Shown here one piece after another: positions 43,831 through 50,985 of a stretch of DNA of 64,000 bases. Within the stretch, counting starts at the first letter, position 1, and every line of letters starts with the position of its first letter. The DNA lies in the NCBI GenBank assembly GCA_903870275.1, contig CAIQCK010000013.1:1-64000 (forward strand), given 5' to 3'. This stretch comes from an uncultured bacterium. GTDB taxonomy: Bacteria > Verrucomicrobiota > Verrucomicrobiia > CAIQCK01. The translations under genes were made by a program, and so were the position numbers. Under the pieces are notes generated by a model, which saw nothing but the letters and a program-made list of their open reading frames with translations, was not told where the DNA came from and did not search any database.

Positions 43831-44814
43831 ATGAATACACCACCGCCGGACAGTCTTCCCCAGCCGCAGCGTGGTTTCAACACTTCACGCCGCGGGTTTC
43901 TCAAGACGGTCAGCGTTCTTCCCATCGCCCTGGGCGCCGCCCGGCTCGCCAGCCGAGCCACGGCCGCGCCCGCGGCGGCGGACGCGCTGCCGCAAATCCC
44001 CTTCGGCCGCTACTCGATGTCACGGCTGGTGTGCGGCGCCAACCCGTTCAACGGTGGCTCGCATCTCTCCGTGTTCGTGAACAAGGAGCTGAAGCTGTAC
44101 TACACGCCGGAGCAAATCTTGAAGACCCTGCGGCGTTGCCAGGAGGTCGGCATCAATTTCTGGCAGTCCGGTGGCAAGCTCCACTGTGAGCTGTATCAGC
44201 AACTCGTCGCCGAAGGCAGCAAGATGCACTACATCTCGCTCGGCGCCGATCCGAAGGAAATCGAGACGTATCAGAAGCGCGGTTGCGTCGCCATCGCCCA
44301 TCACGGCGAGGTCACCGACCGGCTCTTCAAGCAGGGCAAACTCGACGACATCCACGACTTCCTCAAGCGCGTGCGCGACGCCGGGCTGATGGTGGGCGTC
44401 TCGACGCACATGCCCGCCGTGGTGGACGCCATCGAGTCGAAGGGCTGGGATGTGGACTTTTTCATGTGCTGCGTCTATGAGCGCCATCGCAGCGCGGAGG
44501 ATCTGCAAAAACTGCTCGGCGCGGTGCCGATTCCCGTGGGCGAGGTTTATTTGCAAAGCGACCCGCCCCGCATGTTCAAGGTCATACAGCAAACCAAACG
44601 GACGTGCCTGGCGTTTAAGATTCTCGCCGCGGGCCGGCTGTCCGAACGCCGCGAGTGGGTCGAGAACGCTTTCAAGCAGACCTTCGCGGGGATCAAGCCG
44701 ACCGACGGCGTCCTTGTGGGCATCTACGACAAATTCTCCGACCAACCCGTCGAGGATGCGGGATACGCGCGGCGTTTCGGCGCGGTTCGGGTTGATGTCG
44801 GAAACAAGAGCTGA
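43831..44814 (+). CDS. Tat-exported aldo/keto-reductase-fold protein
   Basis: 327 residues. SRRGFLKTVSVLPIALGAARLAS is a clear twin-arginine signal, implying export after folding with a cofactor. The barrel begins PFGRYSMSRLVCGANPFNGGSHL and continues ILKTLRRCQEVGINFWQSGG, as in aldo/keto reductases. The classical Tyr-Lys-His tetrad is not obvious, so reductase activity is uncertain. FKILAAGRLSERREWVENAFKQTF and GVLVGIYDKFSDQPVED are the late barrel segments. Similar exported proteins are common in Verrucomicrobiota and Planctomycetota and their role is unknown. Confidence 0.65.
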   Translation: MNTPPPDSLPQPQRGFNTSRRGFLKTVSVLPIALGAARLASRATAAPAAADALPQIPFGRYSMSRLVCGANPFNGGSHLSVFVNKELKLYYTPEQILKTLRRCQEVGINFWQSGGKLHCELYQQLVAEGSKMHYISLGADPKEIETYQKRGCVAIAHHGEVTDRLFKQGKLDDIHDFLKRVRDAGLMVGVSTHMPAVVDAIESKGWDVDFFMCCVYERHRSAEDLQKLLGAVPIPVGEVYLQSDPPRMFKVIQQTKRTCLAFKILAAGRLSERREWVENAFKQTFAGIKPTDGVLVGIYDKFSDQPVEDAGYARRFGAVRVDVGNKS

Positions 44815-44827
44815 CGGCAACCGGCAG

Positions 44828-45985
44828 TCACAATTCCCCGCCGCGTCTGAGCTTCTTCGCGCCGAACCTGGCTCGCACGGCGTCCGCCACCCGGTTCAGA
44901 TCGTCCCGCCGGTTGGAGCCGCGATCCAACAAGTCCAGTTGTTTTGGACTCCGCAGCAGATTCTGGCCACCGACTCCAATCAGCCGCACCGGCCGCGGCT
45001 CCTTCAGTTCGCGCCGCATCAACTGAATGGCCACTTCCGCGATTTGCCCCTCGTCGTCGGTCGCCTCGGGCAGCGTCGTCCGCCGCGTCAGGGTGGTGAA
45101 ATCACTCCAACGCAACTTCAACTGCACCGTGCGCGCCCGAACGCCTTCCGCGCGCAGCCGCCGGCCCACTTCGTCCGCGAGTTCCCACACGGTGCGCTCC
45201 AGCGTTTTCATCTCGCTCACGTCCTTCTCGAACGTCGTCTCGTTGCTGATGGACTTGGCCTCGCCGTAAGGCTCCACGGGCCGGTCATCCTCGCCCAGCG
45301 CCCGCGCTTTCATCTCGTCCGCCCACACGCCGAAGCGCACCCGAAGCGTCTCGATTGGAAACCGCTGCAAGTCGCCGATGGTATGGATGCCGATCTCGTG
45401 AAACACCGGTTCCGTTTTCTTGCCGATGCCCGCGATCCGTCCGATGGGCAATGGCCGCAACAGGTCGAGCTTGTCCGCGTCCGTGATCACCATCAACCCG
45501 TCGGGCTTGCGCATGTCCGACGCCAGCTTCGCCAAGAATTTATTCAACGCGATGCCCACCGATGCCGTCAGACCGGTCGTTTCGCGAATGCGGCGCTTGA
45601 TCTCCCGCGCAATTTGCTCGCCATCGCCGAACAACCGCAGCGATGCGGTCACATCCAGATACGCCTCATCCACGCTCACCTGTTCCACCAGCGGCGTGAA
45701 TTGCCGCAGGATGGCCATGACCCGTTCGCTCTCGCGGCTGTATTTGGCGTGGTCGCCACGCAAAAAAACCGCCTGCGGGCAAAGCCGATACGCCGTCCGC
45801 GACGGCATGGCCGAATGCACTCCGTACTTTCGCGCTTCGTAGCTGGCCGCCGCCACAACGCCGCGTTTGTCCGCCGGCGCGCCGACCACCACCGGCTTGC
45901 CAAGCAATTCCGGTCGGTCGCGCTGTTCCACCGACGTGAAAAACGCGTCCATGTCCACGTGCAGGATGGTGCGGTCCGCTGGCAT
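44828..45985 (-). CDS. dinB: DNA polymerase IV (Y-family)
   Basis: 385 residues. Error-prone translesion polymerase of the Y family. TILHVDMDAFFTSVEQ carries the first metal Asp and the steric gate aromatic, and VSVDEAYLDVT holds the catalytic Asp-Glu pair. IALNKFLAKLASDMRKPDGL and LPIGRIAGIGKKTEPVFHEIGIHTIGDL are the thumb helix-hairpin-helix. The little-finger domain follows with SISNETTFEKDV. No beta-clamp motif is obvious at the extreme C terminus (KKLRRGGEL). The ATG at MPADRTILH is used because the upstream extension is Arg-rich and unlike the family. A leaderless-type promoter with an excellent -10 box precedes it; no LexA palindrome was seen. Confidence 0.95.
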   Translation of the reverse strand: MPADRTILHVDMDAFFTSVEQRDRPELLGKPVVVGAPADKRGVVAAASYEARKYGVHSAMPSRTAYRLCPQAVFLRGDHAKYSRESERVMAILRQFTPLVEQVSVDEAYLDVTASLRLFGDGEQIAREIKRRIRETTGLTASVGIALNKFLAKLASDMRKPDGLMVITDADKLDLLRPLPIGRIAGIGKKTEPVFHEIGIHTIGDLQRFPIETLRVRFGVWADEMKARALGEDDRPVEPYGEAKSISNETTFEKDVSEMKTLERTVWELADEVGRRLRAEGVRARTVQLKLRWSDFTTLTRRTTLPEATDDEGQIAEVAIQLMRRELKEPRPVRLIGVGGQNLLRSPKQLDLLDRGSNRRDDLNRVADAVRARFGAKKLRRGGEL

Positions 45986-45992
45986 AGGGGCA

Positions 45993-46020
45993 ATTGTAAC
46001 GCTTGCGACGCAATTGTCAC
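45993..46020 (-). promoter_or_regulatory. dinB promoter, leaderless geometry
   Basis: Leftward GTGACA, 16-bp spacer, TACAAT, then 7 bases to the ATG. The match to sigma70 consensus is the best of the promoters seen here. The two CAATTGT half-sites that overlap it (18 bases apart) might also be a regulator site. Confidence 0.6.
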
Positions 46021-46183
46021 GAGCGCCCATGGACGGAATGATGTCCTCAATCCGGCAGGACGGTTTTCCCTCATGCCAGGGGCCAAGGAAAAGCACGAAC
46101 GTGCCGTTCTGCTCTTTCAGAGCGGCCGGCGGGCGCTGTGCCCGCCCAAGGCGGCGCTCGCGGACTCGCGTGCCGCGAGCTGG

Positions 46184-46212
46184 TTGACTTCGCCGTCTTC
46201 GGCGCGCATGAA
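46184..46212 (+). promoter_or_regulatory. Candidate promoter of the Hdr-Glt-Met operon
   Basis: TTGACT, 17-bp spacer, CATGAA. Transcription starting around 46,219 would give a leader of ~138 bases that contains the predicted folded RNA. The geometry resembles the large-glycosidase promoter (TTGACT/CATGAT). Confidence 0.45.
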
Positions 46213-46260
46213 AAGCTTCAAAACGCTCAGCAACAAAAAAGCTTGATGGCTTTGTCAGAG

Positions 46261-46322
46261 ATGATACAACGTCCGGCACTTTCGGACTGAACGGCCTGCG
46301 ATATTCGCAGGCCGTGTGTCAT
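46261..46322 (+). ncRNA. Candidate structured leader RNA (three-way junction)
   Basis: Three helices can be drawn. P1 is ATGATACA with TGTGTCAT (eight pairs, one G-U). P2 is GTCCG-GCACTTT-CGGAC. P3 is CGGCCTGCGA-TAT-TCGCAGGCCG (ten perfect pairs). P2 and P3 are enclosed by P1 with junctions of only 2-3 bases. It lies 34 bases before the first ATG of the operon. It does not match any riboswitch consensus I know. There is no T-run, so a simple terminator is unlikely. Confidence 0.5.
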
Positions 46323-46356
46323 ATAGGAAACGTCGTTGAGAAGTGCATAACGCGTT

Positions 46357-47130
46357 ATGAACGAGATCGAGCAGACACTCGACAAGTGCTTGATGGCCAT
46401 CGGAGCGGATTGCCAGCGTTTGCTCTTCGCCTTGCAGCAAAGCCCGGAAGCGGTGTGGAACGAAATCCTGAGAATGGAATCGGCCGGCCATGCGTTCCAT
46501 GAGACCTGTTCCGGTTTCCAGGACAAGTCCGCGGCGCACGAAATCATGACTCTCATCGGCGCGCTGCGCGTCCAAATGGCCAAAGACGGGCTTATGGACC
46601 GTGAAGAGCGTGCCGCGTTCCGAAAGGCTGTATCGGCCATCAAGTCTTGCGCAAATCAGTTGCGAAACCTGTTCGGTGTAAAAAGCACTGTTAGTAATCG
46701 CCGCTTGAAGACATACGTTTTTTATTGCTCGAACCATTTGGATGCCGGCCGGCTGGCCGGTCTTGGCGAAGAAATGGGCGGAGAGACGGTCAAGACCATC
46801 GGTCTGCCTTGCTCCGGAAAAGTGGACGTGCCTTATTTGGTAAAAGCCCTGGAAACGGGTGCGGACGGAGTGGTGGTCGTGGCTTGCAAAAAATCGGAGT
46901 GCCGTCACTTCGAAGGCAGTCTGCGCGCCCACAAACGTGTCGAGGCGGTCGAATCCCTGTTGGAGGAAATCGGATTCGGCGCGGGACGGATGGCCGTCAT
47001 CGAGTGCGCCAAAGACGGGGCCGGGCAGGCCTGCAAGGAAATCAAGCAGTTCATCGAACAGGTCAGAAATCTGTCCCCAATCCAAATCCCCGGTGGCGCC
47101 GTGAACAAACAGGAACCAAGGGTCGCATGA
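46357..47130 (+). CDS. MvhD-like iron-sulfur protein with N-terminal helical extension
   Basis: 257 residues. Residues ~117-245 are an MvhD/FlpD-like [2Fe-2S] domain, which passes electrons between a partner and HdrA in heterodisulfide-reductase complexes. Key residues are Cys124 (YVFYCSNHLDAG), Cys152 (LPCSGKVD), and Cys177 and Cys182 (ACKKSEC). In the family, and in the second copy at 59.6 kb, the first motif is C-x2-C; here it is C-x2-H, so one cluster ligand appears replaced by His. The first ~110 residues are an unrelated helical domain that I do not recognise (DREERAAFRKAVSAIKSC). Its stop overlaps the metF start (ATGA), making it the first gene of the operon. No strong Shine-Dalgarno; the folded leader RNA lies just upstream. 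Confidence 0.8.
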   Translation: MNEIEQTLDKCLMAIGADCQRLLFALQQSPEAVWNEILRMESAGHAFHETCSGFQDKSAAHEIMTLIGALRVQMAKDGLMDREERAAFRKAVSAIKSCANQLRNLFGVKSTVSNRRLKTYVFYCSNHLDAGRLAGLGEEMGGETVKTIGLPCSGKVDVPYLVKALETGADGVVVVACKKSECRHFEGSLRAHKRVEAVESLLEEIGFGAGRMAVIECAKDGAGQACKEIKQFIEQVRNLSPIQIPGGAVNKQEPRVA

Positions 47131-48029
47131 AACCAGACAGCCAGCTCGCCAGACGAATTGAGGCCGGAGAGTTCATTGTCACCGCCGAGCATGCGCCGCG
47201 GACCACGGCGACCCTGTCCGCCACGGAAGCGGCCTTGAAGGCCTTGGGCGGCAAGCTCACGGCGGTCAACATGGGCGACAACCAACACGGGGTGGCCATG
47301 TCTTCCCTGGCCGCCTCGGCGGCCGCGCTCAAATCGGGCCTCGAACCGGTTCTCCAGATGGTCACTCGCGACCGCAACCGCATCGCTCTCCAATCCGATT
47401 TGCTGGGAGCCGCCAGTCTGGGGATCAAGAATGTGCTGTGCTTGTCCGGCTACCATCAGACGCTGACCGGCTGTCCGGAGGCGATGAACGTGTTCGACGT
47501 GGATTCCACGCAGTTCATTTCGACGACCACCCGGATGGGCGAGCAGGGTTTGCTGGCTGACGGGACGAAGATTGACGGGCCGTTTGCAATGCTGGTGGGA
47601 GCGGTGGCCAATCCATTTCTGAAGCCGCTGGAACTCAATTTGATCAGACTCCAGAACAAAGTCGAGGCGGGCGCCCGATTCATTCAAACGCATCCGGTCT
47701 TTGATCTCGACACGTTCAGCCAATGGCTCGACGCGGTTCGCCAGGCGGGTCTCACGAAGAAGGTTGCGATTCTGGCCAGCGTGTTCCCGTTGGAGAGCGC
47801 GGCGGAGGCCCAAGCGGTGCTCAAGACCCATCCTGATTTTTACATCCCGGACGCCGTGATGGAACGGCTCCAAGCCTCCGGTAACGGCGGCGGGAAGCCG
47901 GGCTTCGCGCTCTGCGTGGAGACCATCAAGAAGTTGAAGACGATGGAGGGAGTGCGCGGGATTCATATTCTCTCCGGTGGCAAGGAAGCCGTGGTGCCGG
48001 AACTGCTTGCGGCCGCCGGGCTGGCCTGA
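47127..48029 (+). CDS. metF: Methylenetetrahydrofolate reductase, acetogen-type MetF
   Basis: 300 residues, a compact MTHFR barrel that binds FAD and reduces 5,10-methylene-THF to methyl-THF. EFIVTAEHAPRTTATLSAT is the N-terminal strand with the folate-contact Glu. LQMVTRDRNRIALQSDLLGAASLGIKNVLCLSGYH contains the T-x-R-D-x-N-R motif and the L-x-L-x-G-D-like loop (here LCLSGYH, with Asp replaced). EAGARFIQTHPVFD matches the QTQ-x-x-F/Y-D substrate segment. It lacks the eukaryotic regulatory domain and, as in acetogens, has no NADH-binding tail, so electrons should come from MetV and the Hdr module encoded in the same operon. Overlaps the preceding stop by 4 bases and is followed 12 bases later by the FMN protein. 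Confidence 0.92.
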   Translation: MKPDSQLARRIEAGEFIVTAEHAPRTTATLSATEAALKALGGKLTAVNMGDNQHGVAMSSLAASAAALKSGLEPVLQMVTRDRNRIALQSDLLGAASLGIKNVLCLSGYHQTLTGCPEAMNVFDVDSTQFISTTTRMGEQGLLADGTKIDGPFAMLVGAVANPFLKPLELNLIRLQNKVEAGARFIQTHPVFDLDTFSQWLDAVRQAGLTKKVAILASVFPLESAAEAQAVLKTHPDFYIPDAVMERLQASGNGGGKPGFALCVETIKKLKTMEGVRGIHILSGGKEAVVPELLAAAGLA

Positions 48030-48041
48030 CCGGGAAAGAGC

Positions 48042-49439
48042 ATGCCGGAGAAATATCACATCAAGACACGTCCGGTGCCGCCGCGACGCCCCCGCATCGG
48101 CAAACACGGCGTGGTGGATTGGCGGGAGGATTGCGCCCGGTGCCACAACTGCGTGAAGAAGGCCTGCGTTTATGACCGCTACCGGCAGGAGGCGGATTAC
48201 ATTCGCAACCTGAGCGAAGTGGAAGCGCTGTTCTTCGACTGCATGGGGTGTTTCTCCTGTGTGCAGGATTGCACGAAGGGCCTCTTGCGCCTGGCCGTCA
48301 ATCCCGTCTATGAACGCCTCGGCAACAGCTACTGGAAACCCGACATCATCAAAACCACGTGGCTCCAGGCGGAAACCGCGAAGATCCCGGTCTCGGGCGC
48401 GGGCTACCGCGGACCGTTTTCCGGCCCGGGTTTCGATTCGATGTGGACGGACATGTCGGAGATCGTTCGTCCGACCCGCGACGGGATTCATGGCCGCGAA
48501 TATATCAGCACATCGGTGGACATCGGGCGCAAGCTCCCGTATCTGGCTTTGCAGGGGGATCGGGTCATGGCCGAGTTGCCTCCCTTGGTGTCGGTCCCGA
48601 TGCCGCTGATCATTGATCTCAGTTCCCCGGTCCATACGTTGCCGCAGCTCGATGCCCTGATCGAAGAGACGGCGGCGGCGACCGACTTGATTGCGATCAT
48701 GGACGCCCGGCATCAGCCGGCGACAGAGAGTCATCTGCGTCATATCGCGTTCTATCTGGGGCCGGACAGTCCTCCGGTGCCGGCCGAGACGCTGCGAAAG
48801 ACCAGGCTCGTGGAAATCGCAGACAGCCCTGCGGTGATCGAGCGCATCAAGGGAATCAAAACGATCCATCCCGGGATCGTGACTTCCATTCGGGTCGAGT
48901 TGACGGCAACGGGCCTCCATCGCGCTGTCGAGTTGGCTGGGATGCCGGAGGTGGAGGCGATCCACGTCATGGCGGACGCCAATGGCAACGAAATCGGCGT
49001 GCGATCGCCGCGTTTTCTGAAGGACATGCTCCGGCACCTTCACACCACCCTCATCGAGAAGGGCATCCGGGATGAGATCACACTGATTGCCGGAGGCGGG
49101 ATCGCGCTGCCGGAACACATGGCCAAGGCGATCATTTGCGGCGCAGACGTGGTGACGATGAATCTGCCGCTGATGATCGCGCTCGATTGCCATCTGTGCG
49201 AGAGCTGCAAGCCGGGCCGGGCGTGCCCCGCCAGACTGGAAACGATTGATCGCGAGTTTGGCGTGGGCCGCATGACGAATCTCATCGCGGCCTGGCATGA
49301 CCAGTTGATCGAGTTGATGGGGGCCATGGGCATGCGCGAGGCGCGCCGGCTGCGCGGCGATGTCGGCCGCGCCATGTTCTTTGAGCAACTTGAAGAGGAA
49401 ACCTTCGGCAAGCTTTATGGCACCAGAACGAGGCATTAA
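48042..49439 (+). CDS. Divergent glutamate-synthase-like protein with two N-terminal [4Fe-4S] sites
   Basis: 465 residues. The N terminus has two ferredoxin-type sets: Cys31, 34, 37, 42 (CARCHNCVKKAC) and Cys67, 70, 73, 77 (CMGCFSCVQDC). The rest follows the FMN-binding synthase domain of glutamate synthase (GltB central domain): VRSPRFLKDMLRHLHTTL, DEITLIAGGGIALPEHMAKAIICGADVVTMN and the cluster-binding end CHLCESCKPGRACPAR. The early FMN motif (G-G-M-S-F-G) of its neighbour is missing; that place reads VPMPLIIDLSSPVH. So this copy may be a non-catalytic partner or bind a different ligand. It overlaps the next gene by 23 bases; the two are probably a heterodimer. Confidence 0.82.
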   Translation: MPEKYHIKTRPVPPRRPRIGKHGVVDWREDCARCHNCVKKACVYDRYRQEADYIRNLSEVEALFFDCMGCFSCVQDCTKGLLRLAVNPVYERLGNSYWKPDIIKTTWLQAETAKIPVSGAGYRGPFSGPGFDSMWTDMSEIVRPTRDGIHGREYISTSVDIGRKLPYLALQGDRVMAELPPLVSVPMPLIIDLSSPVHTLPQLDALIEETAAATDLIAIMDARHQPATESHLRHIAFYLGPDSPPVPAETLRKTRLVEIADSPAVIERIKGIKTIHPGIVTSIRVELTATGLHRAVELAGMPEVEAIHVMADANGNEIGVRSPRFLKDMLRHLHTTLIEKGIRDEITLIAGGGIALPEHMAKAIICGADVVTMNLPLMIALDCHLCESCKPGRACPARLETIDREFGVGRMTNLIAAWHDQLIELMGAMGMREARRLRGDVGRAMFFEQLEEETFGKLYGTRTRH

Positions 49440-50985
49440 AGAGCTGTTGCCCGGGAACACGCTGAAAACACGTGTGCCGCAGGAACACGTGGAGCGGGTC
49501 ATCCGGCTGGCTCCGTCGCGCTATCGCAATGAAATCGCCAAGTATCTGGTCCATCGCAGCCAGGATTGCCGGCGTTGCGGAAAATGCGGTGAGGTTTGCA
49601 CTCACCATGTTCATGTGCGCAACCCCGGCTTCAAGTATTTTGGCGAGCCGCTGCATCACTTGTGCATCGGGCCGGCCTGCGAAAAGACCGGGCATTATTG
49701 CGTAAAGCATTGTCCGCAAGGGGCGCTATCGGTCCGGGAAAGTCCGATGTATCAGGTGCTGGGCGATTATCGCTGGTCGAGCGACATGATTCTGGCGACC
49801 TGGAAAATGGCTGAGACCGGGGACGTGCCGCCGGCCGACTACGATTACGACTACGAGTGCGGCAATTCCGGCGGCGGTTTCGACCGGCTCCGGTTCAAAT
49901 TTCCCAAGCGCCCGCCCGTGGCGCTGCGCGAGGACGAGATTGACACGAGCCTGCTGCTCAACAAGCGCGGCGATGGCCGGCCCAAGCTCAAGATCGATGT
50001 GCCGTGGTATGGCGGCGGCATGTCGTTCGGTTCGGTGAGCAACGTCACCCAATTGTCCAAAGCCCGAGTGGCGGTGGCGTTCAATACTTTCACCTGCACG
50101 GGCGAGGGCGGCTACATGGAGCGGATGCGGCCGTATGACGACCATGTGATTACGCAGGTGGCGACGGGCCTGTTCGGCGTGCGCGAGGAAACGATCCAGC
50201 GCGTGCCGATTGTGGAATTCAAGTATGCCCAGGGCGCCAAGCCGGGTCTGGGCGGTCACCTTCTGGGTGACAAGAACACGGTCGCGGTGGCCAGGATGAG
50301 GGAAGCGGTGCTGGGCATCTCGCTCTTCTCCCCGTTCCCCTTCCATAGCGTCTATTCCATCGAAGACCACATGAAGCACATCGACTGGATCAAGCACGTG
50401 AACCGGCGCGCGCTGATCTCGACGAAAGTTTCCACGCCCACGGATGTGGATATGGTGGCGGTGGGCAGCTACTCCGCGGGCACGCATATCGTCCACATTG
50501 ACGGCGGGTATGGCGGAACGGGCGCGGCGCCGGACATCGCCAAGAAGAACATCGCCATGCCCATTGAATACGCCATTGGCAAGGTCCACCGGTTTCTCGC
50601 GGATGAAGGCGTCCGGGACAAGGTGACGTTGATTGCCAGCGGCGGCATTCGCTCGGTCCATGACGTGGCCAAGGCCATTGCCCTGGGAGCCGACGGCGTG
50701 GTCATTGGGACCGCGGAAATGGTGGCGTTGGGCTGCGTGCGGTGCAGCCGTTGCGAGAGCGGACGCGGTTGTCCGCGCGGCATCGCCACGACCGACCCCG
50801 AGCTCGCCCAAAAGATGGAGCTTGATTGGGGCACGCAGCGGCTGATCAACCTCTACAGCGCCTGGCGCAAGGTGCTGGTTTCCATTTTGCAGCGGCTGGG
50901 CCTGCGCAGCGTCTGCGAATTGCGCGGACGCACCGACCTTTTGATGCACTTGGATTACACGAAGGACGTGGCGACAACCACATGA
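49417..50985 (+). CDS. Glutamate-synthase FMN domain protein (GltB central domain, dispersed type) with Fe-S sites
   Basis: 522 residues. N-terminal cysteines 51, 54, 57, 61 (CRRCGKCGEVC) and 83, 88, 95, 99 (CIGPACEK, then CVKHC) give two [4Fe-4S] sites, as in archaeal-type stand-alone GltB. The FMN barrel is complete: WYGGGMSFGSVS (198-209), FTCTGEGGY, QGAKPGLGGHLLGDKN, ISTKVSTPTDVDMVAVG, HIDGGYGGTGAAP, and ASGGIRSVHDVAKAIALGADGVVIG. Cys440, 443, 446 and 452 (CVRCSRCESGRGC) form the cluster next to FMN. In glutamate synthase this site reduces 2-iminoglutarate to glutamate. Here it may do that, or accept electrons for another imine/enol substrate. ATGA overlap with the amidotransferase gene. 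Confidence 0.88.
   Translation: MAPERGIKELLPGNTLKTRVPQEHVERVIRLAPSRYRNEIAKYLVHRSQDCRRCGKCGEVCTHHVHVRNPGFKYFGEPLHHLCIGPACEKTGHYCVKHCPQGALSVRESPMYQVLGDYRWSSDMILATWKMAETGDVPPADYDYDYECGNSGGGFDRLRFKFPKRPPVALREDEIDTSLLLNKRGDGRPKLKIDVPWYGGGMSFGSVSNVTQLSKARVAVAFNTFTCTGEGGYMERMRPYDDHVITQVATGLFGVREETIQRVPIVEFKYAQGAKPGLGGHLLGDKNTVAVARMREAVLGISLFSPFPFHSVYSIEDHMKHIDWIKHVNRRALISTKVSTPTDVDMVAVGSYSAGTHIVHIDGGYGGTGAAPDIAKKNIAMPIEYAIGKVHRFLADEGVRDKVTLIASGGIRSVHDVAKAIALGADGVVIGTAEMVALGCVRCSRCESGRGCPRGIATTDPELAQKMELDWGTQRLINLYSAWRKVLVSILQRLGLRSVCELRGRTDLLMHLDYTKDVATTT

Noticed and set aside
45986..46030. LexA/SOS box before dinB
   Set aside because: The CAATTGT half-sites do not form a recognised LexA palindrome; spacing and sequence fit a plain promoter better.
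46261..46322. Interpretation as an intrinsic terminator or known THF/SAM riboswitch
   Set aside because: No T-run after the stems, the operon starts downstream, and the loops and junctions do not carry the conserved bases of those classes.
46905..49502. 865-codon minus-strand frame opposite metF and the first FMN protein
   Set aside because: Long only because of GC-rich third positions on the coding strand; low-complexity His/Arg translation and no start context, while the plus-strand genes have full family motifs.
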